DNA of 47,887 bases from JBJGXI01 sp045635475. GTDB taxonomy: Bacteria > Bacillota > Bacilli > Bacillales > Amphibacillaceae. This document shows positions 25,357-35,180 of the stretch, piece after piece (position 1 is the first letter of the stretch; the number at the start of each line of letters is the position of its first letter). The stretch spans positions 1-47,887 of the forward strand of contig NZ_JBJGXI010000042.1 of the NCBI RefSeq assembly GCF_045635475.1, given 5' to 3'. A model generated the notes under the pieces. The model was not told the origin of the DNA, made no database searches, and saw only the letters and a list, made by a program, of their open reading frames with translations. The translations under genes were made by a program, and so were the position numbers.

Positions 25357-27270
25357 ATGAGAAAATTTATTGATTTGAATAAAGATTGGATTTTTAAGAA
25401 GCAAAATGAAAAAGAAGTAAGCGTAAACATTCCTCACACATGGAATAATTATGACGGTCAAGATGGAGGTAATGATTATTTCAGGGGAGAGTGCAGTTAC
25501 CAAAAAGTATTTACAGCACCTAATTTTGATTCACAAAGCAAAAAGGTTTTTCTTCAATTCGATGGCGTAAATGCTTCAACAAGAGTGTATCTTAATGGTA
25601 CTGAAATAGGCCAGCATGAAGGTGGATATTCGACGTTTAGAATAAATGTTACAAGTTACTTAAGAAATGAGAACAGGCTAGAAGTTATTGTGGATAACAG
25701 TGTCAATGATTCGATTTATCCTCAAATGGCTGATTTTACTTTTTATGGTGGGATCTATAGGGATGTCGATTTATTGATGGTATCTATGGATCACTTTGAT
25801 TTAGATTATTACGGTGGCCCAGGGATGAAAATAACGCCTACGGTTGAGGGTTCTACTGGAAAAGTAGATATTCAGACTTATTACGATGGTGATGGAGAAG
25901 TTCAAGTCTCTATTCTAGATAGAGATGAAAATGAAATAGCAAGTGGAACCGGTACAGAGTTGAATTTATCCATACCAGATGTCCACCTTTGGCACGGGGT
26001 AGAGGATCCTTATCTTTATAGAGCTGTAGCAAAACTGTATGTAAATAATAGTTTAGTTGACAAGGTCGAATCTAGATTTGGTGTAAGAACATTCAAAATG
26101 GACCCAAAGAAAGGGTTTATCCTTAACGGTAAGTCTTATCCACTAAGGGGTGTGTCAAGACATCAGGACTGGAGAGATATTGGAAACGCAATAGAAAAAA
26201 CGCATCATGATCGGGATATGGAACTAATACGAGAAGTCGGAGCTAATACTATAAGACTAGCACACTATCAGCATGACCAGTATTTCTATGATTTATGCGA
26301 TGAAGTTGGAATGGTCGTATGGGCAGAAATCCCATATATTTCATCACATCTGCCTAATGGAGTAGAAAATACAGTTAGTCAAATGAAGGAACTAATTATT
26401 CAAAATTATAACCACCCTTCTATAGTTACATGGGGTGTATCTAATGAAATAACCATTTCATCTAAAGACAAGAAAAGTATGTATTACAATCATTTTGTTC
26501 TGAACAATTTATGTCATAAATTGGACGCTACGAGACCTACTACACTGGCTGCTTATGCAATGTGTAGTGTAACCAATCCTACTGTACATATTACAGATGT
26601 TGTTGGATACAATCTTTATCTTGGGTGGTATGTGCCAGGGCTGTGGTTGAATGATTTGTTTATTAAAATGTTTCATTTTCTATATCCCAACCGTTGTCTC
26701 AGCTATTCAGAATACGGTGCAGAGGGAATGCCTAATCTTCACTCCAAAAAAGGGCGAAGAGGTGACCATACAGAAGAGTATCAAGCGAAGTATCATGAGT
26801 ACATGCTAAGATGCTTCAAGCGTCATCCATATTTGTGTGGGACATTTGTGTGGAATATGTTTGACTTTGCAGCAGATGCAAGAGACCAAGGTGGAGAACC
26901 AGGAATGAATCACAAAGGATTAGTCACTTTTGATAGGGAAGTCAAAAAAGATAGTTTTTATATTTACAAAGCGTGGTGGAGTGAGGAGCCCTTTGTTCAC
27001 ATTTGTGGAAGAAGGTATAAGAACAGGGCTGAAAAAGTCACGACAGTGAAAGTTTACTCTAACCAACCTGTTGTAGAGATTTACAATAATGGGGAGCTTA
27101 TTGCATCAAAGAGGGCAGATAAAGTATTTAAATTTAGAGTGCCTTTAGAAGATGAAAACGATATCCAAGTATTAGCAGGAAAGTGCGAAGATCGTATTCA
27201 TGTAAACAAAGTACAAAAGTTTGACAAATCATATAAGCTCAAAAAATCAGATAGTAACAATTGGATGTAA
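25357..27270 (+). CDS. Glycoside hydrolase family 2 (beta-galactosidase/glucuronidase type)
   Basis: Cytosolic enzyme without signal peptide, 637 residues. N-terminal jelly roll (about 1-165, IPHTWNNYDGQDGGNDYFRG and DFTFYGGIYRDVDL), Ig-like domain (about 170-265), TIM barrel from about 270. The acid/base is E364 in TWGVSNEI and the nucleophile E452 in SYSEYGAEG, so catalysis should be intact. The family splits terminal beta-galactosides, beta-glucuronides or related sugars. The neighbouring hexuronate genes favour a glucuronide, but substrate cannot be read from sequence. The ATG at 25357 is chosen because the jelly roll begins there. A weak GGTTGGAG precedes it. Confidence 0.88.
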   Translation: MRKFIDLNKDWIFKKQNEKEVSVNIPHTWNNYDGQDGGNDYFRGECSYQKVFTAPNFDSQSKKVFLQFDGVNASTRVYLNGTEIGQHEGGYSTFRINVTSYLRNENRLEVIVDNSVNDSIYPQMADFTFYGGIYRDVDLLMVSMDHFDLDYYGGPGMKITPTVEGSTGKVDIQTYYDGDGEVQVSILDRDENEIASGTGTELNLSIPDVHLWHGVEDPYLYRAVAKLYVNNSLVDKVESRFGVRTFKMDPKKGFILNGKSYPLRGVSRHQDWRDIGNAIEKTHHDRDMELIREVGANTIRLAHYQHDQYFYDLCDEVGMVVWAEIPYISSHLPNGVENTVSQMKELIIQNYNHPSIVTWGVSNEITISSKDKKSMYYNHFVLNNLCHKLDATRPTTLAAYAMCSVTNPTVHITDVVGYNLYLGWYVPGLWLNDLFIKMFHFLYPNRCLSYSEYGAEGMPNLHSKKGRRGDHTEEYQAKYHEYMLRCFKRHPYLCGTFVWNMFDFAADARDQGGEPGMNHKGLVTFDREVKKDSFYIYKAWWSEEPFVHICGRRYKNRAEKVTTVKVYSNQPVVEIYNNGELIASKRADKVFKFRVPLEDENDIQVLAGKCEDRIHVNKVQKFDKSYKLKKSDSNNWM

Positions 27271-27635
27271 TATGATAACTAACTAATTTTGTTATCTACC
27301 ATTTAGTGGTTGATATAAATAAAAAAGTTGTTGATCTTATGATTGCCGGCAGTAAGATTAACCAAATTATCTTTTATTCGGAGAGTTTATGATGGCTAAA
27401 AACAAAAGTAATAATTAATGAAACATTATTTTTTTAGTGAAAAGTACTGTATCACAATCAGAATTTTGCAAACGTTGACATTATTTAAATGTTATTTGGA
27501 ATTTAATGTGAAAGGTATATATTTTTCTTTACAGGATGAAAGAAAAAATTCTAATTGAGAAGGTAAAATAGGAGTTCAACTTTGTTACTCTATTTAGACA
27601 CCGATCATCCTGTAAGATCTGAGGAGGAAAACGTT
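27271..27635. other. 365-bp spacer between GH2 and GH3 genes
   Basis: No gene recognised. Contains a tiny frame MAKNKSNN after CGGAGAG (about 27391) and the GAGGAGG ribosome site of the following gene near its end. No convincing terminator. Confidence 0.5.
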
Positions 27636-30600
27636 ATGAACAAAAAAGATGTTTCTGTGGTCAAGAAGCGTGGTTATAGAGTATCTATTTTCGGCATTTT
27701 GTTGTCTTTACTTACTTTAATAGTTTATACCTCTTATTATGGCAGGGCCAATACTAGTATGGATAGCATGTCGTGGATAGCGTTTTGGCTGTTAATCGTA
27801 GGTATTGTATTAGCTGGTGCATTTCTTTATATTAAGCGGGTTTTAGTACCAGTGATCATGTCGCTGTTCCATTTCTTGGCATTCTTGTATTTCTTGTACG
27901 CCATGTACCCATATATTTCTGCTGCGTTTGTAGGTATTGATTCTACTTGGCAAGCATCTTTCTTTATCACCCTCATTTTATTTGTGGTGGGATTGATTGT
28001 TAACTTGGTTGGTGTATTTAGGGTATCATCTATCAAAAAGTTTCTAGTAAAAGCATCTGTACCTGTTACAGCTGTGTTGCTTGGTATCATGTTGGTTGGA
28101 ACAACTATTGCTACTGAGAACGCTCCAGCAATAAACAGTTCGTTGAATACTCCAACTTTTAAATGGACTAACGATGGTGATTCTGGGAAAGATTACGAAT
28201 ATTATCCTTCAAAATTCAAAAATATTGCAGATTTAAAGAAAGCCGGACAAGAACTCGTTGAAAAAGTTATGGGTGAAGGGGCCGTGCTTTTAAAGAACCA
28301 AAATAATGCACTTCCTTTAAATTCTGATGAACGCTCGGTTAGTCTGTTTAGTATTTCATCTGTTGATCCGGCATACGGTGGATCGGGTTCGGGACATGTT
28401 GATGCATCTAGTGCTCCTACATTTAAACAAGCATTTGAAAGAGAAAATTTATTAGATGTAAATGATACGCTGTGGGATTGGTATTCAGCTTCAGAACAAG
28501 CACAATACAAGAGACAGTCTGGCTCCACCGGTCCAGGTGTAACTGGGATAAAAGTTATTGGTGAAGCACCTTGGTCAGAAGTCGATGAGGCAAATGGTTC
28601 TTCATTTACTCAATTTGGCGATGCTGCGATAGTCGTACTTACCCGTGTTGGCGGAGAAGGTTCAGATTTGCCACGCGGCACTCTGTCCCTTAGCACGCTT
28701 GATGACTCTGACGGATCTGCTGGCGATTCAACTGACGGGGATTATTTAAAACTGTCACCGAAGGAAAGAGAGTTGCTTTCAGGGCTAAAGATGAAAAAAG
28801 ACGCTGGTATATTCAAAAAAATAATTGTCTTGCTTAACTATGCTAATCAAGTAGAAGCTGGATTTATTGACGATTCGGAATATGGTATAGATGCAGCGCT
28901 ATGGATTGGCATGCCAGGACAAACAGGTCTTTACGGCGTCGCCGAAATTCTTGCCGGAAATATTAATCCTTCAGGCAAATTATCAACTACATTCTGGAAG
29001 TCACATGATAAAAACCCTGTGCTTGCTAATTTCGGTGTAACTGCTTATGAAGGTGCTCCTAATGCAGTGAATAACGATGGTTCACCTAATCAGGATACGG
29101 CTTATGTTGTATATCAAGAGGGTATTTATCTCGGCTATAAGTATACGGAAACCAGGTATGAAGACTATGCTATGGGTGTTGAAAATTCTGGGGAATATGA
29201 CTATACTAACACAGTTTCTTATCCATTCGGTTATGGAAAGTCATATTCTGATTTTGAGTATTCGAATTTTAAAACAGAAAAAAGTGGTACAGGTTCGGAT
29301 GCCAAATACACTGTCAGTGTTGATGTTACAAATAATGGACCATATTCTGGTAAAGAAACAGTACAAATTTATCTCCAGAAGCCATACGGTACTTATAATA
29401 AGCAAAATGGAGTCGAAGCAGCGTCCGTAGAACTTGTAGGATTCGCTAAAACTACAAATTTAGATGTTAATGAAAAGGAAACTGTGCATGTTGTTGTTGA
29501 TGAAAGACAGTTTGCTTCTTATGATTCTAAGAATGCTAAAACTTATATCCTAACGGAAGGTGATTATTATCTAACTGCTGCTAGGGATTCTCACGATGCA
29601 ATAAATAATATTCTGGCCCAGAAAGGATATACAAAGTCAAATACATCGAACAGAATGGATGCAGATGGAAATAAAGACTTGGTATCATCAGCGCTTCAAT
29701 ATGATTTAGACACTACAAAATATACGCATTCAGTTGCTACTAATGCAGAAATTACAAATCAATTCGATTTTGCAGATTACAATAAGTATGAAAATAGGGG
29801 TAACGAAAGCGTAACCTATATAACGCGTAGTAATTGGGTTGGTACAACACCTGAAAGTTGGGGTGATGGCGTTGTTCTTCATTGGAACGAACACATGCAA
29901 GAGGATCTGGATGCTTTAGGTAGACAAGGTGAAATCAAACTTCCTACTGTAGATACAGAATATCCTGCATATGAAACTTATGATTTAAACGAAAATGGCA
30001 AAAAGACCAAACTGAAACTGATGGATTTACGTGTAGACTCAGATGGCAACAAGATTGAATATGATGATCAACGTTGGGAGCAGCTGCTCGATCAGCTTTC
30101 TTGGGAAGATTATGCCAACCTAATTCCTACAGGTATGCGCAGAACGGGACAAATTAACTCGATAAGCAAACCTGAAACTCTTGATCATAATGGACCTACA
30201 GGATTGACAGAGCCATATAGTGCTGGACCATCCGGATTAGCTACGAGATTAGAAGATCCAGATAAAAATTCCAAACCAATGAATTATCCTTCGAATGGCA
30301 TTTTAGCGGCAACGTTCAACATTGACTTGATGTATGAAGTTGGAAATATGATAGGTGAAGATGCACTTTGGGCAGGTTATAACGGATTGTACGGACCGGG
30401 CTCTAACATACAACGCACTCCTTATTCTGGACGAAACTTTGAATATTACAGTGAAGACGGGTTCCTCACCGGTAAGATGGTTGCATATGAAGCGGCCGCT
30501 ATGGAAGGTCATGGCTTATATTTATACAATAAACATATTGGACTTAATGACCAGGAAGATTTACGCCGTGGTATCTCCGTATGGGCAAACGAGCAAAGTA

Positions 30601-31184
30601 TAAGAGAAATCTATATGCGCGCGTTTGAATTACCGATAACAATTGAAGGAACTCAGTACAATTATAACGGAGATACTGTTACCCTTGATGGCGCAAGTGG
30701 CGTAATGCTTGCTTTCAACCGTATGGGTCTATACTGGAGCGGCATGAATGAAGGTCTTAGCACCAATTTTCTTCGCAAGGAATTAGGCATGGACGGGATC
30801 ATTGTAACCGACATGTGGTATGGTACCGCGTCTCCTTATATGAATTTGCCGGCATTGTTGGTTGCTGGAGGTAACTTGGTAGATGGAATAATGTATCCAG
30901 AGCACCTTGACGGAGCTAAGCCTGGTACGGGTCATGCCGATGTTGCATGGGCGATGAGAGAAGCAATGCATCGTATTCTTTATACTACTGTTCATTCCAA
31001 TGCTATGAACGGTATTTCGCCGGATGCTGAGATAATAAACGTGACACCATGGTGGCAATCTTTACTAAAATGGACCGATATTATACTTGGCATTTTACTT
31101 GCTGCTTCAATTGTTTGGACGATAATTACATTAATTAATATTCAACGTAAAAAACAACCAGTAAATCAGCATGATGCAATGTAG
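27636..31184 (+). CDS. Membrane-anchored GH3 glycosidase with permuted domains
   Basis: 1182 residues. Four or five N-terminal hydrophobic segments (about 12-165) are followed by a GH3 C-terminal-type domain (about 205-470, GEGAVLLKNQNNALPL, GGSGSGHVD, IGMPGQTG and NPSGKLSTTFW), a fibronectin-III-like domain (about 540-640) and then the GH3 TIM barrel (about 820-1090, GPTGL, GLYGPGSNIQRTPYSGRNFEYYSED). The nucleophile is D1059 in IIVTDMWYG. One C-terminal membrane segment (about 1143-1165) ends in a basic tail. Barrel and alpha/beta domains are thus in the reverse of the usual order; permuted GH3 enzymes are known (e.g. a Ruminococcus albus beta-glucosidase). The start is set at the ATG after GAGGAGG. 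It probably acts at the outer membrane face on beta-glycosides. Confidence 0.88.
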   Translation: MNKKDVSVVKKRGYRVSIFGILLSLLTLIVYTSYYGRANTSMDSMSWIAFWLLIVGIVLAGAFLYIKRVLVPVIMSLFHFLAFLYFLYAMYPYISAAFVGIDSTWQASFFITLILFVVGLIVNLVGVFRVSSIKKFLVKASVPVTAVLLGIMLVGTTIATENAPAINSSLNTPTFKWTNDGDSGKDYEYYPSKFKNIADLKKAGQELVEKVMGEGAVLLKNQNNALPLNSDERSVSLFSISSVDPAYGGSGSGHVDASSAPTFKQAFERENLLDVNDTLWDWYSASEQAQYKRQSGSTGPGVTGIKVIGEAPWSEVDEANGSSFTQFGDAAIVVLTRVGGEGSDLPRGTLSLSTLDDSDGSAGDSTDGDYLKLSPKERELLSGLKMKKDAGIFKKIIVLLNYANQVEAGFIDDSEYGIDAALWIGMPGQTGLYGVAEILAGNINPSGKLSTTFWKSHDKNPVLANFGVTAYEGAPNAVNNDGSPNQDTAYVVYQEGIYLGYKYTETRYEDYAMGVENSGEYDYTNTVSYPFGYGKSYSDFEYSNFKTEKSGTGSDAKYTVSVDVTNNGPYSGKETVQIYLQKPYGTYNKQNGVEAASVELVGFAKTTNLDVNEKETVHVVVDERQFASYDSKNAKTYILTEGDYYLTAARDSHDAINNILAQKGYTKSNTSNRMDADGNKDLVSSALQYDLDTTKYTHSVATNAEITNQFDFADYNKYENRGNESVTYITRSNWVGTTPESWGDGVVLHWNEHMQEDLDALGRQGEIKLPTVDTEYPAYETYDLNENGKKTKLKLMDLRVDSDGNKIEYDDQRWEQLLDQLSWEDYANLIPTGMRRTGQINSISKPETLDHNGPTGLTEPYSAGPSGLATRLEDPDKNSKPMNYPSNGILAATFNIDLMYEVGNMIGEDALWAGYNGLYGPGSNIQRTPYSGRNFEYYSEDGFLTGKMVAYEAAAMEGHGLYLYNKHIGLNDQEDLRRGISVWANEQSIREIYMRAFELPITIEGTQYNYNGDTVTLDGASGVMLAFNRMGLYWSGMNEGLSTNFLRKELGMDGIIVTDMWYGTASPYMNLPALLVAGGNLVDGIMYPEHLDGAKPGTGHADVAWAMREAMHRILYTTVHSNAMNGISPDAEIINVTPWWQSLLKWTDIILGILLAASIVWTIITLINIQRKKQPVNQHDAM

Positions 31185-32025
31185 CATTCTGTGCCTTGTG
31201 GTTGTGGATACGGAAACTTTACTTGAAGTCTTTGGTGGATTCCTATACAACTATAAGTGAGATGTAAGCCTTTTAAATGCTAATTCTGCAAAGATGTTTT
31301 ATAGATGGTGGTGGCATTTTCAGTAGTGTCACCAACTAAATTTTTCTTAATAATCAGAAGATGTTTCTTAAAAAACTTCAACGCAAGTATAAGAGCTTTG
31401 GTATCGTGAACCGATTTATTTTCGTCTAGAGAATCCGTTTTCTTATCCACTGTAATATCTGGATGAGAATCCATGAAATCTTAATTAACGAAGGAAATAT
31501 TTCGAACGTTGCCAAGGCCATTTTTAACCATACCGATATAGAAGAACAACTAGAAATGCTCACTGATATACAAATGTAAAATTATAGGAAGACGGAAAGG
31601 TGATGGCCTAGAAACTACATTGTAAGCGTCATAGGAGTCGCAATATTATGTGCTTTTTTAAATTTTTGAGTTGCTTGATGAACTTGTTGGCATATTGTGG
31701 TTTATTCGCGGTGATTAAAGCTTCGATACCAAAATGATAAAGGGATCTTCATGTTGGCTAGTGCTTTGGAATATCGGTTAAGCGAATGCACAAAAAGATG
31801 CTTTTCATATGCAATATGATAAGAGCAATTGGAATTAATTTCTCCTGGAGAAAGCTATTTATGTGGTATCAAAATCATATACAATTCCTTTCAGATTGGT
31901 GGATTTATTTCTAGATGATTTACTTTTACTATATCCTGTGAGGCTTTAAATTGATGTATAGAAAACGCATTTTGGCACTTAGCAAATGACTATAACTCTC
32001 CAATTATATGAGGGGGATTGCAGCT
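31185..32025. other. 840-bp stretch with gene relics, unassigned
   Basis: No intact gene. A plus-strand fragment at about 31470-31580 reads HEILINEGNISNVAKAIFNH and ends soon after; it is loosely reminiscent of the end of tyrosine recombinases but lacks the catalytic residues. A minus-strand stretch near 31660-31730 reads IEALITANKPQYANKFIKQL and is unassigned. A 64-codon minus frame at 31280-31474 has no features I recognise. The segment looks like decayed mobile DNA between the GH3 and glycosyltransferase genes. Confidence 0.45.
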
Positions 32026-33042
32026 ATGAAATTATTGACTATTGTTATTCCTTGTTATAATTCTCAAGAATATATGAGGAAATGTATAGATTCTCTTCTG
32101 CTAGGTGGAGCGAAAATAGAAATCATAATTGTTAATGATGGTTCTTCAGACAATACCGCAAGAATTGCAGATGAATATGCGAATTGCCATCCACATATTG
32201 TGAAGATTATTCATCAAAAAAACGGTGGACATGGAGATGCTATCAATACTGGTTTACGTAATGCATCTGGCTTTTATTTCAAAGTGATTGATAGTGATGA
32301 TTGGGTAGAACCAGAGGCATATTCCAAAGTTCTTGAAAAACTTCTCGAATTAACTAATTCAAATAAACCTGTTGATATGTTTATCAGCAATTATGTTTAT
32401 GAAAAAGTGGGCATCAGTAAATCAACAATTATGAATTATGAAAATATATTGCCCGAAAACGAAATATTTACATGGGATGATGTTGGCAGTTTTCGAAAAG
32501 GTAAATATATTTTGATGCATTCCATTATATATAGAACTAAAATACTTCGTGAATCGAATTTGGTATTACCCAAGCATACATTTTATGTTGACAACTTGTT
32601 TGTATATCTACCATTACCTTATGTTAAGAAAATCTTCTATTTAAATGTTGATTTTTATAGATATTATATTGGCAGACAGGATCAATCTGTAAATGAATTA
32701 ATGATGATTGACAGAATAGATCAGCAGATTAAAGTAAATAAACTAATGATGGAATTGGTAGATTTAAGTGAACTAGATAATAAAAAGTTACGCAAATACA
32801 TGTTCAATCATTTGGAAATAACAACGGTGATTTCTTCAGTTTTTTTAATCCGTTCTGGGATGAAAGAAAACTATAAGAAAAAAAGTGAGTTATGGAAGTT
32901 TATTAGAAAAAAAGATTTTATACTATTTTGGAAACTGCGTATCAGTTTATTGGGCTTATTAACCAATATTCCGGGAAGAGTCGGAAAAATGGTAACTGTA
33001 GCAGCATATAAGTTGTCACAAAAAATTGTGGGCTTTAACTAA
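32026..33042 (+). CDS. Glycosyltransferase family 2
   Basis: 338-residue GT-A-fold transferase. The N terminus TIVIPCYNSQEYMRKCIDSL, VNDGSSDNT (nucleotide-sugar site), GGHGDAINTGL and the metal-binding DSDDW (about residue 93) are all intact. The C-terminal part is basic, with a possible amphipathic membrane-associated helix. The ATG at 32026 is chosen over one at 32008 because AGGGGGA lies 8 nt upstream of it. It uses an activated sugar to extend a glycan, probably of the cell surface; acceptor unknown. It stands between glycosidase and sugar transporter genes. Confidence 0.87.
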   Translation: MKLLTIVIPCYNSQEYMRKCIDSLLLGGAKIEIIIVNDGSSDNTARIADEYANCHPHIVKIIHQKNGGHGDAINTGLRNASGFYFKVIDSDDWVEPEAYSKVLEKLLELTNSNKPVDMFISNYVYEKVGISKSTIMNYENILPENEIFTWDDVGSFRKGKYILMHSIIYRTKILRESNLVLPKHTFYVDNLFVYLPLPYVKKIFYLNVDFYRYYIGRQDQSVNELMMIDRIDQQIKVNKLMMELVDLSELDNKKLRKYMFNHLEITTVISSVFLIRSGMKENYKKKSELWKFIRKKDFILFWKLRISLLGLLTNIPGRVGKMVTVAAYKLSQKIVGFN

Positions 33043-33232
33043 CTGGACAGGATGGAGTTAATAATTACTTCCGAGGATCCTGTATCTAAAAAAATCCTTT
33101 CTCTGGCCACCTTATCTTGATTGTTCTGAAGAGATTTGTCCGGAATTTTTAGGTGTTCATTCCAGTGCTTGTAATTACCATTCAATGAAGTAGAAATATA
33201 GGTAAATGAATGATTAAGGAGGATAGTTACAG

Positions 33233-34792
33233 ATGAGTGAGGAATTAAATGCATCAAATGCTGTACATAAAGCTAAGTCCTGGCAGATGCTTCTTTTTGC
33301 TTTAAATAATGGTTCTACTAACGCATATTTTATTTTAACTATGAATTATATCGCATACTATGCTAATGGTGTGTTGAGTCTTACATTATTGTTTGCAACG
33401 ATGATTGTAACTATTATGCGTATTTTTGATGCGGTAACCGATCCAATAATTGGTGCATTGATTGATAAAACACAGACAAAATTTGGTAAGTTTCGTCCAT
33501 TTATGCTAGGGGGAAACATTATTCTTGCGGTGAGCGCATTATTGATGTTCTTTGGTACACGGTATATCCCAGAGAGCATGATGGGACTTCGATATGGGTT
33601 ATTTATCCTGTTTTATGCCATATTCGTTATTGGATATACATTCCAAACTTCTTGTACACGTGGTGGCCAGACATGTATTACAAATGATCCGAAACAACGT
33701 CCGATGTTCAATATTTTCAACACTGTTGCCTCATTTATAGGAATGGGTCTAATAATGGGTGTCGCCAGTCTCTGGGGTGGTCGTGTCGGATTTGGAACGG
33801 TAGCGTTTTTCAACCTTGTCGTACCTATGGTTATTATAGTCTCCATGTTATTGGCGATACTTGCAGTAATTGGGATCAAGGATAAAGATCAGCCAGAGTA
33901 CTTTGGAGATGGAGGTGAACCACAGAAATACAAGGTTCGAGATTACATTGATATTATAAGACACAACAAGAATTTGAATATGCTTATCATTGCTGCCGGA
34001 GGAAGTAAACTGGCTAGTTCAATTGCTCAGAATTCTGCTATAAGTATAATGCTGTTTGGAATTATGATGGGTGATTTCAATGAGTTATATCTTCCAATAT
34101 ATATCATTGGTTTTGTGGGTGCGGCGCCGTTTTTCCTACTCAACTTGAAATTGTCTCAAAAGCATGGGCAGAAACTTGGTATGATTACCTGTAATGCAAT
34201 AGCCGTGATTATGTACACAGGTGTTCTAAGCCTTCTTGTGCTATGGCAGCAGGGCGATCCATCTACAACCTTGTCATTAACCAACATTAATTTATACACG
34301 ATTCTATTCATCTTATTCTATATGATTGGTTTCGGTGCCTTCTATTCTACTGCTGATATGTCCATTCCTATGGTTGCCGATTGCTCAGACTATGAAGTTT
34401 ATCGGAGTGGAAGGTATGTCCCCGGTATGGTTGGTACGCTACTCAGTCTTGCTGACAAGATGGTATCCAGTCTGTCATCAACAATTGTGGGCGTTGTCGT
34501 TTTAGTGGTCTTAAGTATGCAAAATTTGCCGGATGTGGATACAGCTTATGTAGATGGAATGAAAACTGCCGTTATCATCTTGTTCTGTGTCGTGCCTATG
34601 CTGGCATGGATAGCTTCTCTTATTGCAATGAAATTTTATACACTTAACGGTAAACGAATGGAAGAAATTCAGTCAATCAATGCGGTCCGTAAAAAGGCTA
34701 TTTCTAAAGGTATGAGTAGAAAGGAAGCAATGGATACCTATAAGAATGTTGACCAGGTGAGTTCCAGACCGGATCTAAGTTTAGGCAAATAA
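33233..34792 (+). CDS. GPH-family sugar:cation symporter (MFS)
   Basis: 519 residues with about 12 membrane segments. The GPH signature DAVTDPIIGALIDKTQTKFGKFRP between segments 2 and 3 and the second-half DCSDYEVYRSGRYVPG motif place it in the glycoside-pentoside-hexuronide symporters (MelB, UidB, XynB type). It has an AAGGAGG site before the ATG. The family imports glucuronides, xylosides and galactosides with H+ or Na+. Next to GH2 and uxaC it most likely brought in a glucuronide or aldobiuronic acid. The 190-bp gap before it holds nothing recognisable. Confidence 0.9.
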   Translation: MSEELNASNAVHKAKSWQMLLFALNNGSTNAYFILTMNYIAYYANGVLSLTLLFATMIVTIMRIFDAVTDPIIGALIDKTQTKFGKFRPFMLGGNIILAVSALLMFFGTRYIPESMMGLRYGLFILFYAIFVIGYTFQTSCTRGGQTCITNDPKQRPMFNIFNTVASFIGMGLIMGVASLWGGRVGFGTVAFFNLVVPMVIIVSMLLAILAVIGIKDKDQPEYFGDGGEPQKYKVRDYIDIIRHNKNLNMLIIAAGGSKLASSIAQNSAISIMLFGIMMGDFNELYLPIYIIGFVGAAPFFLLNLKLSQKHGQKLGMITCNAIAVIMYTGVLSLLVLWQQGDPSTTLSLTNINLYTILFILFYMIGFGAFYSTADMSIPMVADCSDYEVYRSGRYVPGMVGTLLSLADKMVSSLSSTIVGVVVLVVLSMQNLPDVDTAYVDGMKTAVIILFCVVPMLAWIASLIAMKFYTLNGKRMEEIQSINAVRKKAISKGMSRKEAMDTYKNVDQVSSRPDLSLGK

Positions 34793-35180
34793 TACGGACG
34801 TTTTGGCAGGATATATTGACTACTCCTATATAAATATTTGTGCTTGTTTACAAGCTATCTACCATATGAAAAATACAAGGGCTATATAAACATTACTTTA
34901 ATGCAGTTTAGAGTTTAGCATTGGGAAGTAGTATGGTAAAAAACCATCGTGAGTAACTGGGCAGCTTTTGGTTAATAAACCAAGTTACAAATTACTAGAT
35001 TGGTAAGATTAGACGGTTTATATAGTCTGAATTATAGGAGTTTGCACAGTGATAACCTTATAAATTGAAAAAAGGAATGCTTTAATAAGGGTAAACGACT
35101 TAATAAGCTTTAACTGAAGAAAAAAATTATGATACTTATTGAAAATTTAAATTGAATTATAAGATCTAAGGGAGATAAAT
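34793..35180. other. 388-bp spacer before the uxaC relic
   Basis: AT-rich, no gene recognised and no clear terminator for the symporter gene. AGGGAGAT before the uxaC ATG is the only evident signal. Confidence 0.5.

Noticed and set aside
31280..31474. 64-codon minus-strand frame as a gene
   Set aside because: No ribosome site, no recognisable motif, and it lies in a stretch of relics.
31470..31580. Tyrosine integrase C terminus
   Set aside because: The fragment only loosely recalls such proteins and lacks the H-x-x-R and Tyr catalytic residues, so it is not offered as the islands' integrase.
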